Positions 7,475-17,200 of a DNA stretch of 64,000 nt are shown here, one piece after another. A program made the translations under genes and the position numbers. The notes beneath the pieces were generated by a model. The model was not told where the DNA came from. It did no database searches and worked only from the letters and a program-made list of their open reading frames with translations. Each line of letters begins with the position of its first letter. Position 1 is the first letter of the stretch. The stretch comes from Acetobacterium tundrae (GTDB taxonomy: Bacteria > Bacillota > Clostridia > Eubacteriales > Eubacteriaceae): the NCBI RefSeq assembly GCF_008086615.1, contig NZ_RXYB01000010.1, positions 1-64,000 on the forward strand. The letters run 5' to 3'.

Positions 7475-10400
7475 CTAAGGAGTAGTGGTGATTGTCAATG
7501 TCTGTCCAACAACCGCATCTGCAGGCACATTTGATAAATTTTTGTTCCAACCTGAAGTTGCCGAAACTTTGACATTAAGGTTTTCGATTCCATAACCAGG
7601 TAAAAGCATTATTGCAGTTGCATCCTCACCAGTAAGAATAATCTTTAATTCACTTCCGCTAAAATATATGTCCCCTTCATTATTTAGATTAGAATTACTC
7701 ACTGTTTTATATGGTCCTATAAGATTATAATTTGTAGAAGTACCCGAAACAGTTAGTTTAGAAATATCAAATGTTGATCCGATCGCTACTCCAGTAACAT
7801 TCAAGGTTAATACCCCTGTATCATCACCTAATTCACCGCCTGTAAAAGTAGCAGTATTGATTTCTTGTACAGTTATTTTTGCATAGTAGGATGAAATTGC
7901 TTCTCCCACTGTGTTCTTCGCCACGACAATAATATATGATGCATATGTTTTATCTGAAAAGGTTAATTGATTTGTGCCGACTAACACATCTGCTCCAATC
8001 TGTGCACCTTTATCCGTTCCATTAGCTGATGCATAGACTGCATATGCCGTTACGCTGGTTACGTCAGAAGGTTCTGTCCAGCTCACAGTTCCTCCCATTT
8101 TACCAACATCCGTATCTGTATTCGTGAATGACAGATTTGTTACTTTGACAGTTGGAACAGCTTTCACGTCTACTACAGCAGTAATTGCATAGTTCGCTGA
8201 GTTTGCTTCACCCACTGTGTTCTTTGCCGCCACGATAATATACGCTACATAGGGCGTATTTGCCGGTATTGCCAACTGATTCGTTCCGACTGCCACATCC
8301 GTTCCGATTTGTATCCCCTTTGTTGTGCCATTGGTTGATGCATAGACCGCATATGCCGTCACATTGCTTACATCGGATGGTGCTGTCCAGCTCACAGTTC
8401 CACTCATTTGATTCTCATCCGTATCAATGTCCGTAAATGTCACACCCGATACTTTAACGGTGGGTACCGATTTATCTATTACTGCTATACTTGCATAGTT
8501 TGCGGTGATGGCTTCACCGACTGTATTCTTTGCGACCACGATGATGTAGGGAGAATAAGGCGTATCCGCCGGTATTGCCAACTGATTCGTCCCAACTGCC
8601 ACATCCGTTCCGATTTGTGTCCCCTTTGTCGTTCCATCAGCTGATGCATACACCGCATATGCCATTACGCTGGTTATGTCGGATGGTGCTGTCCAACTGA
8701 GCGTTCCTTCCATATGACCTGTATCTGCATCTGTATCTGTAAACAACAGGTTGGCTACTTTGACAATCGGAACAGCTTTCACGTCTACTACAGCAGTACT
8801 TGCGTAGTTCACTGAATTTGCTTCACCCACTGTGTTCTTTGCCGCCACAATAATATACGCTGCATAAGGCGTATTTGCTGATATTGCCACCTGATTCGTT
8901 CCGACTGCCACGTCCGTTCCGATTTGTGTCCCCTTTGTCGTGCCATTAGCTGATGCATAGACCGCATATGCCGTCACATTGCTTACATCGGATGGTGCTG
9001 TCCAGCTCACAGTTCCACTCATTTGATTCTCATCCGTATCAATGTCCGTAAATGTCACACCCGATACTTTAACGGTGGGTACCGATTTATCTGTTACTGC
9101 TATACTTGCATAATTTGCGGTGATGGCTTCACCGACTGTATTCTTTGCGACCACGATGATGTAGGGAGAATAAGGCGTATCCGCCGGTATTGCCAACTGA
9201 TTCGTCCCAACTGCCACATCCGTTCCGATTTGTGTCCCCTTTGTCGTTCCATCAGCTGACGCATAGACAGCATATGCCGTTACGCTGGTTATGTCGGATG
9301 GTGCTGTCCAACTGAGCGTTCCTTCCATTTGACCAGTATCTGCATCTGTGTCCGTAAATAACAGGTTGGCTACTTTGACAATCGGTACAGCTTTCACGTC
9401 TACTACAGCAGTACTTGCGTAGTTCACTGAATTTGCTTCACCCACTGTGTTCTTTGCCGCCACAATAATATACGCTGCATAGGGCGTATTTACCGGTATT
9501 GCCAACTGATTCGTTCCGACTGTCACATCCGTTCCGATTTGTGTCCCCTTTGTCGTGCCATTAGCTGACGCATACACCGCATACGCTGTCACATTGCTTA
9601 CATCGGATGGTGCTGTCCAGCTCACAGTTCCACTCATTTGGTTTTCATCCGTATCGAGGTCCGTAAATATCACGCCTGTTACTTTAACGGTGGGCACGGC
9701 TTTATCTGTTACTGCAACGCTTGCATAATTTGCGGTGATGGCTTCACCCGCTGTGTTCTTAGCAACAACAATGATGTAGGGTGTATAGGAGGTATCTGCC
9801 GGTATGACTAACTGATTCGTTCCGACTGCCACATCCGTTCCGATTTGCGTCCCCTTTATTGTTCCATCAGCTGATGCATAGACTGCATATGCGGTCACAT
9901 TGCTTATGTCGGATGGCGCATTCCAGCTGATGATTCCTCCCATTTCGTTTTTATCCAAATCTATATCTGAAAATAACAAGTTTGTTACTTTTGTTATTGG
10001 CACTACCACCGCATCTGTTACTCCAATGCTTACATAATTCGCAGCGGTTGCTTCTCCTATTGTGTTTTTAGCAACCACAATGATATTAGCTGCATAGGGC
10101 GTATTTGCCGGTATTGCCAACTGATTCGTTCCGACTGCCACATCCGTTCCGATTTGTGTCCCCTTTGTCGTGCCATTAGCTGACGCATACACCGCATATG
10201 CCGTGACATTGCTTACATCGGATGGTGCCGTCCAGCTCACAGTTCCACTCATTTGATTCTCATCCATATCGAGGTCCGTAAAAGTCACGCCTGTTACTTT
10301 AACGGTGGGCACGGCTTTATCTGTTACTGCAACGCTTGCATAATTTGCGGTGATGGCTTCACCCGCTGTGTTCTTAGCAACAACAATGATGTAGGGTGCA

Positions 10401-11974
10401 TAAGGCGTATCTGTCGGTATTGTCAACTGATTCGTTCCGACTGCCACATCCGTTCCAATTTGGTTTCCCTTTGTCGTTCCATCGGCTGATGCATAGACCG
10501 CATATGCCGTTACGCTGCTTATATCAGATGGTGATGTCCAACTAACGGTTCCTCCTATTTGACCTGCGTCCGTATCTGTATCAACAAATGTTAAATTTGT
10601 TACTTTAACTGTAGGTACTACTATCGTTGCACCGCCACCTTGAGATTGGTCCGGTTTAACAACGGGCGGAACACTAACATCCGGGGCCACTGTTTGGCTT
10701 ATTGGTGGTCTTTGATAGACAATGTTATTTGCATCCACAGCGGCATGATTAATGGTTCCCTGTCCGGAAATATTTGTATTATCTCCAGAAATAAGCATAT
10801 TACCAACCGTAGCATCCGCTCCCAGGTTTATATTGCTTCCTGTCGCTGCAGCAGCTATTTGAAAATTGTCAATGACCGTACGACCTGTCGTAGTAATACT
10901 CAGACCAGGTGCTCTTACTTCTATGTTTAAATAGCCCCCGTTTATAATGGCCCCTCCGGAAATAAAAGTAAGTGGTGTAAGTGTTCTTTGACCGCTTAAA
11001 TCAAAAACAAGACCACTCGAATCGATTTCCCTTACGAACACATCATTATAATTTCCTCCTATAATATGCGTACTGTTTTCACCCCCACTGCGAACATAGG
11101 TCGTACCATCCACAATGACATTGTTTAAGTTAATCCCACCAACACTTGTTTCAGCCGTGATTTGATTTTCGTTTAAAGCTGTTGTGCCGGTTACTGCATC
11201 ATTATTTACGATCAGATCTCCTTTTATATGGAGGTTCTGAAGGACTACGTCATTTGCGTTAACTATTACATCATTATTGACTACCGTTGTCGTCGCTTCC
11301 GATCCATAGGTTCCAGCATTGTCGTAAGCGGTCGCAGCATTTTTAACAATTTTTATCTGGATTGCTTCCAGACGTAAGCTCTGACCGGTTGTTCCGGCAA
11401 TCGCACCATCAGCTTTCCAACCTTGTGCCCAGCCATAGTTTTCTCCATGGACCAGGTATTGTACAGAATAGCCCGGCAGCATTTGACCATCTGCTCCCAC
11501 CAATACAATCTGGATTGCTTCAATACGCTGACATTTTCCCTTTGAACCGGCAAAATCACCATTTGCTTTCCAATTGGATGTATCTGTTAAATTAGTTGGA
11601 TCATTCTGCCAACCTTCATTTTCGATATGAACATTGTAACGAATGCTTGCTCCTGCAGGAATCGCTTTCCCGGTTGTCAGTTCAATATTGACCCCTTCGA
11701 TTCGCTTGCTTTCGCCGGTTGTTCCCAAAGTATTATCACCCTGAATCCATGTTCCATCGGTGGGATAATCGCCATAGTCCTGAACATGGCCTCGATATTC
11801 AACTCCAATTTCCTTTGTATTTGGTGTCGCATCCGATACAATAATATTGCCAACCGATGCTTCACCACCAACTTCAACATTAGCTGCAAAAACCCCTGTT
11901 GAAAAAAGGATTGAAACCATTATGATTGCAAACAGCAGACTTACCGCAACTTTTTTTCCTTTAATTCTTTCCAT
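7475..11974 (-). CDS. large secreted surface protein: ChW repeats, beta-helix-like domain, nine Fn3-like repeats
   Basis: 1499 aa from the ATG at 11974 (AAAGGA nine bases upstream; an in-frame ATG six codons earlier lacks such a site). Residues 1-30 are a signal peptide (KGKKVAVSLLFAIIM...FAA). Residues about 45-205 hold three clostridial hydrophobic-W (ChW) repeats (VEYRGHVQDYGD, IRYNVHIENEGWQND, VQYLVHGENYGWAQGW, each followed by G..GT.G.s.R.Ea). Residues about 215-430 form a parallel-beta-helix-like region (VVLQNLHIKGDLIVN). About 460-1370 are nine ~102-aa Fn3-like repeats (SGTVSWTAPSDVSNVTAYAV type), followed by a unique C-terminal domain. No LPxTG or SLH motif is seen. A role as adhesin or cell-surface scaffold is inferred. 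It is a paralogue of the protein at 14210-18070, and lies after a leader with an intrinsic terminator. Confidence 0.85.
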   Translation of the reverse strand: MERIKGKKVAVSLLFAIIMVSILFSTGVFAANVEVGGEASVGNIIVSDATPNTKEIGVEYRGHVQDYGDYPTDGTWIQGDNTLGTTGESKRIEGVNIELTTGKAIPAGASIRYNVHIENEGWQNDPTNLTDTSNWKANGDFAGSKGKCQRIEAIQIVLVGADGQMLPGYSVQYLVHGENYGWAQGWKADGAIAGTTGQSLRLEAIQIKIVKNAATAYDNAGTYGSEATTTVVNNDVIVNANDVVLQNLHIKGDLIVNNDAVTGTTALNENQITAETSVGGINLNNVIVDGTTYVRSGGENSTHIIGGNYNDVFVREIDSSGLVFDLSGQRTLTPLTFISGGAIINGGYLNIEVRAPGLSITTTGRTVIDNFQIAAAATGSNINLGADATVGNMLISGDNTNISGQGTINHAAVDANNIVYQRPPISQTVAPDVSVPPVVKPDQSQGGGATIVVPTVKVTNLTFVDTDTDAGQIGGTVSWTSPSDISSVTAYAVYASADGTTKGNQIGTDVAVGTNQLTIPTDTPYAPYIIVVAKNTAGEAITANYASVAVTDKAVPTVKVTGVTFTDLDMDENQMSGTVSWTAPSDVSNVTAYAVYASANGTTKGTQIGTDVAVGTNQLAIPANTPYAANIIVVAKNTIGEATAANYVSIGVTDAVVVPITKVTNLLFSDIDLDKNEMGGIISWNAPSDISNVTAYAVYASADGTIKGTQIGTDVAVGTNQLVIPADTSYTPYIIVVAKNTAGEAITANYASVAVTDKAVPTVKVTGVIFTDLDTDENQMSGTVSWTAPSDVSNVTAYAVYASANGTTKGTQIGTDVTVGTNQLAIPVNTPYAAYIIVAAKNTVGEANSVNYASTAVVDVKAVPIVKVANLLFTDTDADTGQMEGTLSWTAPSDITSVTAYAVYASADGTTKGTQIGTDVAVGTNQLAIPADTPYSPYIIVVAKNTVGEAITANYASIAVTDKSVPTVKVSGVTFTDIDTDENQMSGTVSWTAPSDVSNVTAYAVYASANGTTKGTQIGTDVAVGTNQVAISANTPYAAYIIVAAKNTVGEANSVNYASTAVVDVKAVPIVKVANLLFTDTDADTGHMEGTLSWTAPSDITSVMAYAVYASADGTTKGTQIGTDVAVGTNQLAIPADTPYSPYIIVVAKNTVGEAITANYASIAVIDKSVPTVKVSGVTFTDIDTDENQMSGTVSWTAPSDVSNVTAYAVYASTNGTTKGIQIGTDVAVGTNQLAIPANTPYVAYIIVAAKNTVGEANSANYAITAVVDVKAVPTVKVTNLSFTNTDTDVGKMGGTVSWTEPSDVTSVTAYAVYASANGTDKGAQIGADVLVGTNQLTFSDKTYASYIIVVAKNTVGEAISSYYAKITVQEINTATFTGGELGDDTGVLTLNVTGVAIGSTFDISKLTVSGTSTNYNLIGPYKTVSNSNLNNEGDIYFSGSELKIILTGEDATAIMLLPGYGIENLNVKVSATSGWNKNLSNVPADAVVGQTLTITTTP
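7868..10612 (-). repeat. nine tandem ~306-bp coding repeats with a 615-bp higher-order period
   Basis: Within the surface protein gene, nine Fn3-like units follow each other. Two unit types alternate (SGTVSWTAPSDVSNV versus EGTLSWTAPSDITSV), giving a higher-order period of about 615 bp. Stretches starting 615 bp apart (8408 and 9023) are almost identical. This is a substrate for slippage and recombination, so copy number probably varies between strains. Confidence 0.85.
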
Positions 11975-12071
11975 GTATTCGTTTCCTTTCATTTCTTGAT
12001 TGTTTTCATTAAGATCATGACATTCTAATTAATCATGATCAATATATTTAGTTGAATCATTAATTAGGAAA

Positions 12072-12190
12072 TAAAAAAAGCCCTCAAAATAACAGGCTAC
12101 AACCTCTCTAAATAGTACTTTAGATTCAAAAGATGGTAGATTGACATTGATGTCATTGACTGATTGCTTTTGATTAAATACGCGAAATAA
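12072..12190 (-). promoter_or_regulatory. 5' leader of the surface protein gene with intrinsic terminator
   Basis: On the minus strand, about 100 nt before the start codon, AGCCT...GGGCT (12098-12079) forms a hairpin followed by seven T (12078-12072): an intrinsic terminator inside the leader. Just upstream, TCTAAA gtacta TTTAGA forms a perfect 6-bp hairpin, and CTAC/GTAG enclosing it overlaps the terminator stem. The equivalent leader of the paralogue at 18150-18230 keeps the same elements with changed loop bases. That supports a real attenuator. I cannot assign a riboswitch class. Confidence 0.5.
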
Positions 12191-12469
12191 AACAATAAAC
12201 GTATTTAATACTTATATGCATATTTTACAATAATTATTAAATAATGTAAATGTATAAATTAAACAAATATTGTATTTGACTATGGTAAGCATATTTATGC
12301 AATTTTATTAAAGATCATAATACACAGTAAATATTTGCAGCTAATTAAAGAAACATCGGGTACATCATAGCACTGCTTAATAACTCTTTATCAGCCCTTT
12401 GAATTACCTACGTTTAATAAAAACGGTAGACTAACTGGATCAGTGTACAATTAACTGGATAATAAATAA

Positions 12470-12725
12470 AACTATTTGAAAAAGGAGAATCTAACTCTGG
12501 AGCCGTCCCGAACCCCCTCACAGATTTAAGCAATTTAGTTCAATTATATTACCAATAATTTACTTATATAATTCGTTTTAAATAGAAAACGACTAATTAT
12601 TTCAATTTAATCGCTTTTATGTTGCATTATAATCATGTTTGATGGAGGTGGACCGTACCGGTTTAAGGTGACAATTGATATCTCTAATTATCGTCATGTT
12701 TAATCTCAAATCAACTCTGAAAAAC
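12470..12725. repeat. ssrA-end repeat, copy C
   Basis: This copy has GGAGCCGTCCCGAACCCCCTCACAG-like sequence as in the other copies, a decayed terminator hairpin (about 12583-12619) and TGATGGAGGTGG (12640-12651) in place of the tmRNA end. The tail GACCGTACCGGTTTAAGGTGAC matches copies A and B over about 60 bp. Left of 12510 it resembles copy D (AAAACTATTTGAAAAAGGAGA) rather than copies A and B. Here the 15-codon ORF has lost its ATG. The IS3 element starts at 12730. Confidence 0.7.
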
Positions 12726-12781
12726 TATAATGTTCACAAATAGTTGGACACAAAATCCAGAAAATAAGATAAACTATACAC

Positions 12782-13084
12782 ATGAGTAGAAAACGACGAA
12801 CCTGGACCCCGGAGGAGAAAGCAGCTATCGTGCTGGAAATCCTCAGAGAAGAAAATACGTTAGCTGAGATCTCTAAGAAGTATGATGTATCTCAGCAATT
12901 ATTAAGCCGCTGGAAAACCGAATTTATCGCCAATATGTCAGCCGTCTTCAATAAGAAAAATGAAGATGTTGACAAACTCAAGCAGGAGCATGAAGATGAA
13001 AAGGAGCTGCTCGTAAAGAAAATAGGCGAATTAACACTGGACGTCGATTGGCTTAAAAAAAACAAATTCAAATCTCACAAATGA
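12782..13084 (+). CDS. IS3-family transposase OrfA (HTH protein)
   Basis: 100 aa. Residues 5-55 are an InsE-type helix-turn-helix (RRTWTPEEKAAIVLEILRE, then LAEISKKYDVSQQLLSRWK). Residues 60-95 form a leucine-zipper coiled coil used for dimerisation and terminal-repeat binding. It ends with LKKNKFKSHK. The orfB frame opens within the last codons, at a run of eight A (13055-13062). The start is the first ATG in frame, placed within the left end of the element. Confidence 0.85.
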   Translation: MSRKRRTWTPEEKAAIVLEILREENTLAEISKKYDVSQQLLSRWKTEFIANMSAVFNKKNEDVDKLKQEHEDEKELLVKKIGELTLDVDWLKKNKFKSHK

Positions 13085-13934
13085 AGAAAAAAGAGCGCTG
13101 ATTGATTGGAAACACCCTTTCTTAACCATAAAAAAACAGTGCAAACTTTTGAAGTTATCGCGATCAACAGCTTATCATGAACCCGTAGATGTTGCACCAT
13201 CCAAGGATGAAATCAATATCAAAAATGCCATTGATCGTATTCATTTTGAGGAACCATCCTATGGTGTCAGACGAATCCGTAATGAATTGCATAAACTGGG
13301 CTTTCATCAAGTAGGCAGGCGTCTTGTCAGACGTTATATGATGGAAATGGATATTGTCTGTTTCTATCCCGGCCCCAATCTGAGTAAGCGAGCCAAAGCT
13401 GCCAAAACCTATCCCTACCTGCTGAGAAATCTGGAAATTAACCGACCGAATCAGGTGTGGTCCATTGACATTACATATATTGGAACTCCAAATGGATTTG
13501 TATATTTAACAGCTATTATTGACTGGTATTCCCGCTATATTGTGAGATACACCATCAGCAACACACTGCAAACCGACATGGTTACCCGTGTTGTAAAAAA
13601 CGCCGTAAAAACATATGGTGCCCCTGAAATCATCAACAGCGATCAGAGTGCGCAATTTACTTCAAATGCCTATATTGATCTGATTAAAAGCTTTAAAACA
13701 ACAAAAATCAGCATGGACGGCAAAGGCCGGGCTACGGACAATATCGCTATTGAACGGTTTTTCCGATCATATAAATGGGAACGCCTGTATTTGTTGTACC
13801 CGGAAACCGTCAGTGAAGTGAGAGCCATGACAAAGGAATACATCGCTAAATATAACCATGAGCGCGGTCACCAACGATTCGATTACAAAACACCGGCCGC
13901 TGTATTCTATGGGAATATGGCATTAGTTGCCTAA
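13053..13934 (+). CDS. IS3-family transposase OrfB (DDE catalytic subunit)
   Basis: The frame is open from about 13053 (KRALIDWKHPFLTIKKQCKLL is the usual OrfB N-terminus), so the real product is longer than the TTG-started part at 13149. The catalytic triad is present: D in VWSIDITYI, D in NSDQSAQFTS and E in AIERFFRSYKWE. There is no obvious start codon with a ribosome site, so expression as an OrfA-B fusion is expected. OrfB lies in the +1 frame relative to OrfA, and loss of one A in the A8 run (transcriptional slippage) would join them. The start coordinate is therefore approximate. Confidence 0.8.
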   Translation, partial: LKKTNSNLTNEEKRALIDWKHPFLTIKKQCKLLKLSRSTAYHEPVDVAPSKDEINIKNAIDRIHFEEPSYGVRRIRNELHKLGFHQVGRRLVRRYMMEMDIVCFYPGPNLSKRAKAAKTYPYLLRNLEINRPNQVWSIDITYIGTPNGFVYLTAIIDWYSRYIVRYTISNTLQTDMVTRVVKNAVKTYGAPEIINSDQSAQFTSNAYIDLIKSFKTTKISMDGKGRATDNIAIERFFRSYKWERLYLLYPETVSEVRAMTKEYIAKYNHERGHQRFDYKTPAAVFYGNMALVA

Positions 13935-14001
13935 TCAAAATGCGAAAGGAGATTTATCTAAAAATTTCTGATTTCGTGTCTTGACAAGCGTGTACATTAT
14001 A

Positions 14002-14209
14002 AACTCCCTAAAAGTTATAACATAAGCTCTAAAACATTATCCATCTTTTCATAGACCAAAAACCAACAGGGTATTTGTCCAATTACTTATAGCTTTTTCA
14101 CTCACCACTGCCATCACATTTCGTTAAGTAAATCCACTTGCTTCAATTTAATTTCAATGCCTATCTGAGACACCGCCTTCCCAAAACTCATTCTGTTGAT
14201 TATATAGCA
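14002..14209. other. intergenic region, no gene seen
   Basis: This is the continuation of the conserved tail of repeat copy C after the IS element (AACTCCCTAAAAGTTATAAC, like the sequence after copy B). It ends at the stop of the downstream surface protein gene. I see no ORF or hairpin of note. Confidence 0.5.
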
Positions 14210-17200
14210 TCAAGAATGGATCGCCACTTGTATATCAGTAATTGGCTGCAGCGTTGATGTTGAAGTAAATGTTACCTTGGCATCCGTTGTATTTGATATT
14301 GCATAACCAGTTACTCCAGCATTCGTTAACGTAGCCGCAATTTTTACAGCTACTGCCGTTTTCGTATCTCCATCTGCTACTGCTACAGTGTATGATACTG
14401 AATTTACTTCAACAATGATATTCCCGGCTGCTGTCGCACCTGTTAAAATGGTTAAATCCGCAACTTCCGTTGCTGTATCCAAACCACCGGTTAAAGTAGC
14501 TCCTGACACAGCTGTTGTACCGCCACCAGCTTTTGAAAGGGCAATCGTGTTTCCCGCTTCACCAGGATTTTTTGCTCTTACCATGATCTCACCATTATTA
14601 TAACCGGCATTCACATTTGTTAGCGTATTGATTTTACCCAACAAGTCTAGCAAATTATTGAAATCTGTTCCATAGGTAAACGTTGTGCCATCTACGGTTA
14701 CAGTTGTAACATCTGCTCCATCGATTCCACCTGTTAGCCAATAGGATGATAGTACTAAATTTCCATTAGATGTATTGAGGGCTATCGTATTGCCTGCTGT
14801 TCCCGCAGTTACTGCCTGTATTTCTATTGTATCTGAAGCACTCGTTGCAAGCACCTCTGTACCTAAAGCGGCGTTTATCTCTGCTACCAGTTCATTTTGG
14901 GTTGTGAATGTATTTTGTGCCACCACAGTACCGAAGGTAAAGACTATTCCCGCGACGGTGACGGTATCATTAATCTCAGGTGTTCCATACGTGATTGTTG
15001 CGGATGCTTTTTTTTCGGCAATATCAGCAGTTGGCGCTTTCAAAGATATTGAACCTGTTGCTTTTACTGCATTTGGTCCTACCCCTTGCGTCGTAACTAC
15101 TTCAGTAAAACTAATACCAAGCGTTGTGGGGACTGTTATAACGACATCTTTCTCAGCGGACTTTGTGGAGTCCGAGGTTGATGTTGCCACAATGGTAAAG
15201 CCTTCTGCTGCTGTTGCGGTTGCGATGGTGACGTCCCCTGAAGAAGCATCCACAGTAACACCCTCTACCGGCGCTTTTAATGCCCAGCTTACTGCTTCTG
15301 CCGGCATTATAGTATTATTCTGATCATATACGGTTGCTGAGAAAGGCGATGTTATATCACCATACGAACTAACCGCAATTGAATCATCTCCCGCAATCAC
15401 GACTGTAGTTGGTTCGGGTATTATAATTATAATGGCTGCCGATGGAGCCGAAACATTACCAGCGGCACCAATGGCATATACATAATACGTTCCGCCAGCA
15501 AGACCAGAAGTGTCCAAATCCGCTGGTGTGTTAGCTGTTGCAGCAATCGTTTTGCCAGCTATCGCGGCATTTTCAATCGCATTTTTATTTGGTGCGGTTG
15601 TCGATTGAACCAAATAAAGGTTGCCATTCACATCGCTGGTTGCTTCAATCGTATCACCGATATTTATCAGTCCTGTGGTGACGTTTGACAATACCGGTGA
15701 AGCAGTAACTGCTGGCGGTGTGATTACATCAACTTTTTTTATCTCTGATTTATTACCTGACATATCGACGAGAGCAAGATATACCTCATAATTTTTTCCG
15801 TCTTCTGGAAGAGTCAGCAGAAAATCTTTTGTTTTGCTGCCAACCAACGTTCCGCCATTTCCAGAACTAACGATCCCCGAAAAGTTGGCATTAATAACCT
15901 GATCCGGGGTTGGTGTCGGCATTGCCCCATCTTCAACTGCGATATAATAAAACAATGCCGTTCTATTCGTATTTGCCAGTATTTCCACTGTTCTGGACCC
16001 ATTAGCATACACCGACGCTACCTGCGGATAACCGGACTCAAAAGCTGGTGGTGTTTTATCTGTTCTTACACAAAATGTTGATACGGCATCCGCCGCTTCG
16101 ACACCGCTCGGTTCAGACACTGCCGCCGCCATGATTGTCATGCTTACATTCGTTACATCCGAAACCACCGCTGCACTTGCGGTACCACCCACCGTGATGG
16201 TAATGGTCTTGACGCCGGCATTCCCCGTTGCGGTATAGGTTAAGCCTTCCGGCAAACCGATCACCGCTACGGCCGCTGTTACATCACCTGTTTTTGGGGT
16301 CCCGGTTGTTAATAACAAAACATAAGTGTTGTCATTAACAAGCACTTCTTGATTTCCGGCCGCCAACGTAATCGTGTCGTCAGTATTGGTAAATGCGATT
16401 TTTGATGCTCTTGTGATCGTTACCTCATAGTAAAGCACCGATGTGCTATTTTGCGCGGTCACTTTAATGAACAGTGTATTATCGCCTACCATCAGTGGCG
16501 TTGTAGCTGTCCCAGTAATTGCGCCATCGATAAAATTAGAATTGGTATACAGCATTTTAGTTGCATTGGGTGCTGTTACTATTTGAGATAATGAAAATGT
16601 GCCAACAGCATTGTCCACACTTATCGAAGATGTTTTTGGTGATGCTGATATTCCGATTCCTGTCGAGGTGATTGCTTGACCCAATACTGCTGTCAAGTCT
16701 GCATCGCTGCTCAGCGTAGATCCTCCCCCGCCACTGGGTGGTTCAGGCGGCTTCACAACTGGTGGAACGATAACATTCGGTGCCACCGTTTGGTTTATCG
16801 GTGCTCTTTGATAAACAATATTATTTGCATCCGCAGCGGCATGATTAATGGTTCCCTGTCCGGAGATATTTGTATTATCTCCGGAAATAAGCATATTACC
16901 AACCGTCGTTTCCGCACCCAGGTTGATGCTGCTTCCAGTTGCTGCAGCAGCTATTTGGAAATTGTCAATGACAGTACGACCTGTCATAGTAATACTCAGT
17001 CCCGGTGCTCTTACTTCGACGTTTACATAGCCCCCATTTACAACAGCACCACCGGAAATAAAAGTAAGTGGCGTAAGAGTTCTTTGACCGCTTAAATCAA
17101 AAACAAGACCGCTCGAATCGATTTCTCTTACGAGCACATCATTGTAATTTCCTCCTATAATCTGCGTACTGTTTTCACCCCCGCTGCGCACATAAGTCGT

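Larger units (their letters stand above)
12730..13997 (+). mobile_element. IS3-family insertion sequence with orfA/orfB
   Basis: The ends are imperfect inverted repeats: TGTTCACaaatagttgGACAC on the left and the complement of TGTACACgcttgtcaaGACAC on the right. TATA flanks both sides (12726-12729 and 13998-14001), a plausible 4-bp target duplication. Removing the element rejoins CTGAAAAAC-TATA-AACTCCCTAAA, which fits the uninterrupted sequence after copy B (...GAATGACTCCCTAAATG). At about 1268 bp it is a typical IS3-family size. Confidence 0.8.

Noticed and set aside
8408-9259. Near-identical plus-strand ORFs of 78 codons repeated at 8408, 9023 and 10253 inside the surface protein gene
   Set aside because: They are antisense images of the Fn3-like coding repeats, with the same 615-bp period and no ribosome sites or independent features.
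7868-10612. Regularly spaced repeats resembling an array
   Set aside because: The units are ~306-bp coding repeats in one open frame. There are no short repeats with unique spacers, so it is not CRISPR.
12072-12260. c-di-GMP class I (GEMM) riboswitch in the surface protein leaders
   Set aside because: The conserved class I elements (GCAAACC-type and GGUAGGUAGCGGGGUUACC-type segments) are not visible, so only an unclassified leader/attenuator is reported.
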